In this document: positions 60,148-64,000 of the stretch, one piece after another
Layout of the letters: each line of letters starts with the position of its first letter
How positions within the stretch are numbered: position 1 is the first letter of the stretch
Made by a program: the position numbers and the translations under genes
Assembly (NCBI RefSeq): GCF_017795745.1
Contig: NZ_CP059067.1
Span: forward strand, 4,526,001 to 4,590,000
DNA from: Rhizobacter sp. AJA081-3
Lineage (GTDB): Bacteria; Pseudomonadota; Gammaproteobacteria; Burkholderiales; Burkholderiaceae_C
Length of the DNA: 64,000 nucleotides
Reading direction: 5' to 3'
The notes under the pieces: model-generated
What the model was told of the DNA's origin: nothing
Databases searched by the model: none
What the model saw: only the letters and a program-made list of their open reading frames with translations

Positions 60148-60716
60148 CAGGCCCTCCACAGCGCGATCACCAGCAGCGTGCACAGCGCCGCGACGAGGTC
60201 GTCGAACAGGATGCCGAAGCCCTGCGCCCAGCCGATCGGCTGGCTGCGGCGGATCTTGAACAGCTTGTCGGCCCAGGCCACCGGCCCCGGCTTGGCGGCG
60301 TCGAAGAAACGGAACAGCACGAAGGCCCCTGCCTGCGCCCAGAAGCTGGCCGGAGTGATCAGCCACAGGATCAGCCAGAAGGCGACCACCTCGTCCCAGA
60401 CGATGGCGCCCGGGTCCGCCGTGCCCATGTGGCGTGCGGTGGCGGTGCAGGCCCACCAGCCGACGGCCAGCGAGCCGAGCAGCACCGCGGCCCAGTGCAG
60501 GTCGCCCAGGCCGGGGCGCAGCAGCAGGTAGGCCGCCCAGGCCCACAACGTGCCGACCGTGCCGGGCGCGAACGGCGCCAGGCCGGCGCCGAAACCGAGC
60601 GCGATCGGATGCGCCGGGTGGCTGAACATGAATCGCCAGCTGGCGCGGCGCGCCGGCGTCATGGGCGGATTCAGCGGCGGGTTCACCGGCGGCGGGGTCG
60701 GCGGGAGGGCGTTCAC
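60144..60716 (-). CDS. pgpA: Phosphatidylglycerophosphatase A
   Basis: 190 residues. The protein starts at a GTG overlapping the thiL stop (GTGA), then has a Pro-rich N-terminal tail (PPTPPPVNPPLNPPM) that may be longer than the functional protein; an internal ATG at MTPARR is possible. The core HPIALGFGAGLAPFAPGTVG, ADPGAIVWDEVVAFWLILWL and FRFFDAAKPGPVAWADKL match PgpA, which removes phosphate from phosphatidylglycerophosphate. It lies between thiL and pncC, a typical arrangement. Confidence 0.9.
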   Translation of the reverse strand: MNALPPTPPPVNPPLNPPMTPARRASWRFMFSHPAHPIALGFGAGLAPFAPGTVGTLWAWAAYLLLRPGLGDLHWAAVLLGSLAVGWWACTATARHMGTADPGAIVWDEVVAFWLILWLITPASFWAQAGAFVLFRFFDAAKPGPVAWADKLFKIRRSQPIGWAQGFGILFDDLVAALCTLLVIALWRAW

Positions 60717-61672
60717 GAGCGGAAATGGTCGAAGGAGCCGAAGGTGTGCGGCACCGGTCGACCGGCGGCATCGACCAGCCGCAGCGCCGCACCGGCCTCG
60801 ATGCGGCCGATGCGCGTGGCGGCCACGCCAGCGAGGCGCGCCGCAGCCTGCACCGCATCGGCCGAGGCGGGTGCGGCGGTGAAGATCAGCTCGTAGTCGT
60901 CGCCGCCGGCCAGCGTGCACTCGCGTTGCCAGGCCAGGCTCTGCACGGCCAGCACGACGCTGCGCGGCACGGCATCGACGTCCACGATCGCACCCACGCC
61001 GGAGCGGCGCAGCACATGGCCGAGGTCGCCGAGCAGCCCGTCGGACACGTCGATCGCGCTCGTGGCGATTCCACGCAGCGCCAGGCCGAGCGCCACCCGC
61101 GGCTGCGGCTGCTCCATCGCGGCGCGCACCGACTCGAAGGCCGCCGCGTCCAGCGCGAGCTGGCCGCGGAACACTTCGAGCGCCAGGCGCGCATCGCCGA
61201 CCGTGCCGCTGACGTAGAGGTCGTCGCCCGCGCGGGCCCCCGAACGCAGCAGCGCCTGCCCGGGCGGCACCTCGCCCATCGCGGTGATGCAGATGTTCAG
61301 CGGGCCCTGCGTGGTGTCGCCGCCGACCAGCTCGATGCCCTGCGCCTCGGCCAGCGCGAACAGGCCACGCGCAAATCCCTCGAGAAACACCTCGTCGGCA
61401 CGCGGCAGCGCCAGCGCCAGCGTGAATCCCAGCGGCTGCGCGCCGCAGGCGGCCAGGTCGCTGAGGTTAACGGCCAGCGCCTTGTGGCCGAGCCGCTCCG
61501 GCGCCACCGTGGACAGGAAATGGCGGCCCTCCACCAGCATGTCGCTGGACACCGCGATCTGCATGCCGGCCAAGGGCGCGAGCAGCGCGCAGTCGTCGCC
61601 GATGCCCAGCGTCGCGCGCCGCACCTCGCGGGTGAAGTACTTGCCGATCAGGTCGAATTCGCCGAGGGACAT
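60713..61672 (-). CDS. thiL: Thiamine-monophosphate kinase
   Basis: 319 residues. LGIGDDCALLAPLAG near the N-terminus holds the first metal/ATP Asp pair, followed by SDMLVEGRHFL, LVGGDTTQGPL, SAIDVSDGLLGDLGHVL and CTLAGGDDYELIFTAA, all ThiL hallmarks. It phosphorylates TMP to thiamine pyrophosphate. It heads the coupled run into pgpA (GTGA) and follows the FixJ-like gene by 23 bp on the same strand. Confidence 0.94.
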   Translation of the reverse strand: MSLGEFDLIGKYFTREVRRATLGIGDDCALLAPLAGMQIAVSSDMLVEGRHFLSTVAPERLGHKALAVNLSDLAACGAQPLGFTLALALPRADEVFLEGFARGLFALAEAQGIELVGGDTTQGPLNICITAMGEVPPGQALLRSGARAGDDLYVSGTVGDARLALEVFRGQLALDAAAFESVRAAMEQPQPRVALGLALRGIATSAIDVSDGLLGDLGHVLRRSGVGAIVDVDAVPRSVVLAVQSLAWQRECTLAGGDDYELIFTAAPASADAVQAAARLAGVAATRIGRIEAGAALRLVDAAGRPVPHTFGSFDHFRS

Positions 61673-61695
61673 GCCGCGATTGTCGCCGCGCGGCG

Positions 61696-62361
61696 TCACG
61701 CCTCCGGGCCGACCTCGCGCAGGAGATTCGCGAGCTCGACGGCGGAGCGCACGTCCATCTTCTCGAACACCCGTGCGCGGTGAACCTCCACCGTGCGCAC
61801 GCTGATGTCCAGCGCGTCGGCGATCAGCTTGTTCGGCCGGCCCTCGATGACCAGCCGCATCACGTCGCGCTCGCGCTCGGTGAGCTCGGCCAGCCGCTTC
61901 TTCACCGACTCGCGGCCGAGCCGGGCGCGGATCGCCGCCTCGCTGCGCTGGAGCGCCTGTTCGATGCGGTCGACCAGCGCGTTGTCGGAGAACGGCTTCT
62001 CGACGAAGTCGAAGGCGCCGCGCTTGACGGCAGCCACCGCGGTGGGCACGTCGCCATGGCCGGTGAGGAAGATCACCGGCAGCGCGCCGAGCACGCCGCG
62101 ATCGGCCAGCCGCTCGAACAGCGACAGGCCGCTCATGCCGGGCATGCGCACGTCCAGCAGCAGGCAACTCGGCGCGCCGGGCCAGTCGGCCAGCGCCTGC
62201 GGCGACTTGCCGGCGAGCATGGCCTCGAAGGCCTCGGCACTGGCAAACCCTTCGGAGAGCAGCCGGCGCGAGCGCAGCAGCCATCCCAGGGCGTCGCGCA
62301 CCACGTCTTCGTCGTCGACCAGATAGACGATGGGCAGGCCGAGGGCAGCGGCGGAGTTCAT
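61696..62361 (-). CDS. FixJ/TodT-type response regulator with LuxR helix-turn-helix
   Basis: 221 residues. The receiver domain has YLVDDEDVVRDALGWLL, phospho-acceptor Asp70 in CLLLDVRMPGMSG, FLTGHGD and FVEKPF. The output domain LTERERDVMRLVIEGRPNKL, IADALDISVRTVEVHRARVF is a LuxR/GerE-type DNA-binding motif. It would activate target genes when phosphorylated by the kinase encoded just upstream. Its ATG overlaps the kinase stop by one base (TGATG). The targets and signal are not visible. Confidence 0.88.
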   Translation of the reverse strand: MNSAAALGLPIVYLVDDEDVVRDALGWLLRSRRLLSEGFASAEAFEAMLAGKSPQALADWPGAPSCLLLDVRMPGMSGLSLFERLADRGVLGALPVIFLTGHGDVPTAVAAVKRGAFDFVEKPFSDNALVDRIEQALQRSEAAIRARLGRESVKKRLAELTERERDVMRLVIEGRPNKLIADALDISVRTVEVHRARVFEKMDVRSAVELANLLREVGPEA

Positions 62362-64000
62362 CAGGGCAGTTCGGCAGCGGAGTCCGGAGTCTCGGCCACG
62401 GGCGCCGCCGCAGCGGCACGCTCCCTGGCCTCGGCCGGCAGGGTAAACCGAAACTCGGTACCCCGGCCAGTGCCGACGCTGCCGAGGTTGACGAAATCCA
62501 GCGCACCGCCGTGCTGCTCGATCACCGTGCGGCACAGGCTCAGGCCCAGGCCCATGCCTTCGCTGCGCGTGGTGAAGAACGGCGTGAACAGCCGATTGGC
62601 CACATCGGCTGCGATGCCCGGCCCGCGGTCGACGACGCTGAAGGTGACCCAGCGTTCGTGCGTCTGCCGCGCGCGCAGCGTGAGAACGCGGTCGGCCAGC
62701 TCGGTATTCGTCTCCATCGCCTGGATGCCGTTGCGCGTCAGGTTGAGCAGCACCTGCTCGACCATCGTGCGATCGCACACGACGCGCGGCGGCGGGTCGG
62801 GCAGATCGAGTTCGATGCGCGTGCCGCTCTTGCGTGCCTGCAGGCGCACCAGAGGCATCACCGCGTCGAACAGCACATCGGCACGCACCGCCTCGCGCGC
62901 CTGCTCGCGGCGGCGCACGAAGTCGTGCACGCTCTTGATGACACGGCCGGCGCGCTCGGCCTGCTCGGCAATGCGCTGCGCAGCCTGGCGCAGCATGGCC
63001 GGTGCCTCGGGGTCGGCAGGCCCGCCCGACTCGAGCAGGTTCAGCGACCCCGCCGCGTAGCTGGCGATCGCCGCCAGCGGCTGGTTCAGTTCGTGGCTGA
63101 GCAGCGAGGCCATCTCGCCCACCGTGGCCAGCCGCGCGGTGGCCTGCAGGCGCTCCTGCTGCTGGCGCGAGAGCTCCTCGACGCGGCGCTGTGCGCTGAC
63201 ATCGAGCACGCTGCTCATCCAGCCGGTGTGGCGGCCCTGGCCATCGACCAGCGGGGCCTCGAAGATCAGCACCGGGAAGCGCTCGCCGTTTCGGCGCATG
63301 AAGATGGTCTCGAAGCCGGCGCGCGCTTCCTGCGTCGAGCGCCCGGGAACGGCCGGCGGCCCGCCCAGGCGCACGCTCTGTCGGCGCGCGTAGTCCGCGG
63401 CCAGCTCGGGCGGCCAGTAGGGTGGCGTGCTCGGGCCCATCAGCTCGGCCTCGCTGAAGCCGACCATCTCGCAGAACGCTGGGTTGACGTGGGTGATGCG
63501 TCCGCTCAGGTCGCGCGCGCGCAGCCCGGTGACGAGCGAGTCTTCCATCGCCTTGCGGAACGACAGCGCCTCGGCCAGGCGCGCTTCCGCGCCGGCACGG
63601 CGGCGCACGTCGCGCACCAGCAGGCCCACCACCACGGCGAGCGCCAGCGACAAGCCGAACACCAGTGCCACGGCCAGGTTCGGGATCAGGCTCGGGCTGC
63701 CGACGGCACTGTCCACGCGCAGCTGCAGCCCCTGGCCCGGCAGGTCGATGACACGCTCGGCAACGAATACGCCGGCGCCGCGCCGCGCACCGGCGCGCGC
63801 CAGGCGCGTGCCGTCGCCCTCGATGAACGAGAACTCATGGCCGCGCGACATTTCCGCGCCGACCGATTCCTCGAGCAGGCGGCCGAGCGCGAGCGTGGCG
63901 ATCACCACGCCGTCGGGCCGGCCGGCGCGTTGCAAGGGCACGCACAGGTCCATCACCTCCAGGCCCAGGCCATCGCTCAGGGGAACGAAATAACTGCGCG
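62361..64000 (-). CDS. PAS sensor histidine kinase (partial, runs off right edge)
   Basis: The 3' 1640 bp (about 546 codons) are present; coding continues past base 64000, since the frame stays open to the edge (RSYFVPLSDGLGLEV precedes the first internal start codons). Visible are the end of an extracytoplasmic sensor domain, a membrane helix (LAVALVFGLSLALAVVVGLL), a PAS domain (RDLSGRITHVNPAFCEMVGF), HisKA with the phospho-acceptor His in EMASLLSHELNQPLAAIASY, and HATPase with TRNGIQAM, DRGPGI and GMGLGLSLCRTVI. The layout resembles DctB/FixL-type kinases. It is coupled to the FixJ-like regulator gene downstream. The signal is unknown. Confidence 0.85.
   Translation of the reverse strand, partial: RSYFVPLSDGLGLEVMDLCVPLQRAGRPDGVVIATLALGRLLEESVGAEMSRGHEFSFIEGDGTRLARAGARRGAGVFVAERVIDLPGQGLQLRVDSAVGSPSLIPNLAVALVFGLSLALAVVVGLLVRDVRRRAGAEARLAEALSFRKAMEDSLVTGLRARDLSGRITHVNPAFCEMVGFSEAELMGPSTPPYWPPELAADYARRQSVRLGGPPAVPGRSTQEARAGFETIFMRRNGERFPVLIFEAPLVDGQGRHTGWMSSVLDVSAQRRVEELSRQQQERLQATARLATVGEMASLLSHELNQPLAAIASYAAGSLNLLESGGPADPEAPAMLRQAAQRIAEQAERAGRVIKSVHDFVRRREQAREAVRADVLFDAVMPLVRLQARKSGTRIELDLPDPPPRVVCDRTMVEQVLLNLTRNGIQAMETNTELADRVLTLRARQTHERWVTFSVVDRGPGIAADVANRLFTPFFTTRSEGMGLGLSLCRTVIEQHGGALDFVNLGSVGTGRGTEFRFTLPAEARERAAAAAPVAETPDSAAELP

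Overview
The window is 64 kb of very GC-rich, densely coding chromosomal DNA from a betaproteobacterium. The order Burkholderiales, in the Rubrivivax/Methylibium/Leptothrix neighbourhood, is inferred from hpf-ptsN-hprK, dapB between bamE and exbBD, glnE beside yhdP, an exosortase B locus with a PEP-CTERM protein, and the CarH/Cfa/DUF1365 cluster. I see no rRNA, tRNA, CRISPR array, insertion sequence or prophage. About 58 protein genes fill the window, many joined by 1-4 bp stop/start overlaps.

Layout. 1-1171: end of a MarR regulator gene, divergent from a thioesterase-like and a membrane protein. 1090-7262 (minus): an envelope cassette of SPFH-SHOCT protein, zinc-ribbon DUF4178 protein, DUF350 membrane protein, membrane-anchored spermidine-synthase-like enzyme and an exported flavin amine oxidase. 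7356-10558 (minus): EpsI, exosortase XrtB, EpsD-like lipoprotein and a PEP-CTERM protein. 10701-11921: UbiH-type hydroxylase. 11943-17630: a fructose-type ABC transport operon (ROK regulator, mutarotase, ATPase, permease, binding protein) divergent from its sugar kinase, with a 27-bp palindrome between them. 17682-22955: AEC transporter, proA, queC, LemA, an unknown protein and a nitrilase-family amidase. 22970-31987: yhdP, glnE, a rhombosortase, a DMT transporter and rfaE2. 32068-32724: a glutathione S-transferase.

32737-42566 is a probable light- or oxidative-stress-responsive lipid-modification island. A MerR regulator with a B12 domain of CarH/LitR type is followed on its own strand by a diiron protein. 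Divergent from it lie a secreted glutathione peroxidase and an eight-gene run: flavoprotein, DUF1365, Cfa-type methyltransferase, chalcone-isomerase-like protein, GPH transporter, DUF3833 lipoprotein, short-chain dehydrogenase and NTF2-like protein. After corA, 43731-48688 (minus) holds a second sensory operon: pseudo-histidine kinase, single-domain response regulator, HD-GYP phosphodiesterase and a multi-PAS histidine kinase, one PAS of which carries a complete LOV photochemical signature. Two unrelated photoreceptor types therefore lie within about 11 kb.

49006-64000 is mostly housekeeping: hpf-ptsN-hprK, fur, bamE-dapB-exbB-exbD, a small secreted protein with a duplicated motif, leuS-lptE-holA, then the translationally coupled minus-strand chain thiL-pgpA-pncC-hydroxyacid dehydrogenase, and a FixJ/DctB-like two-component pair cut by the right edge.

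The strongest candidates for new biology are the polyamine-synthase/amine-oxidase SPFH cassette, the CarH-linked lipid island with its diiron protein, and the LOV/HD-GYP operon. All functional links are inferred from motifs and gene order.
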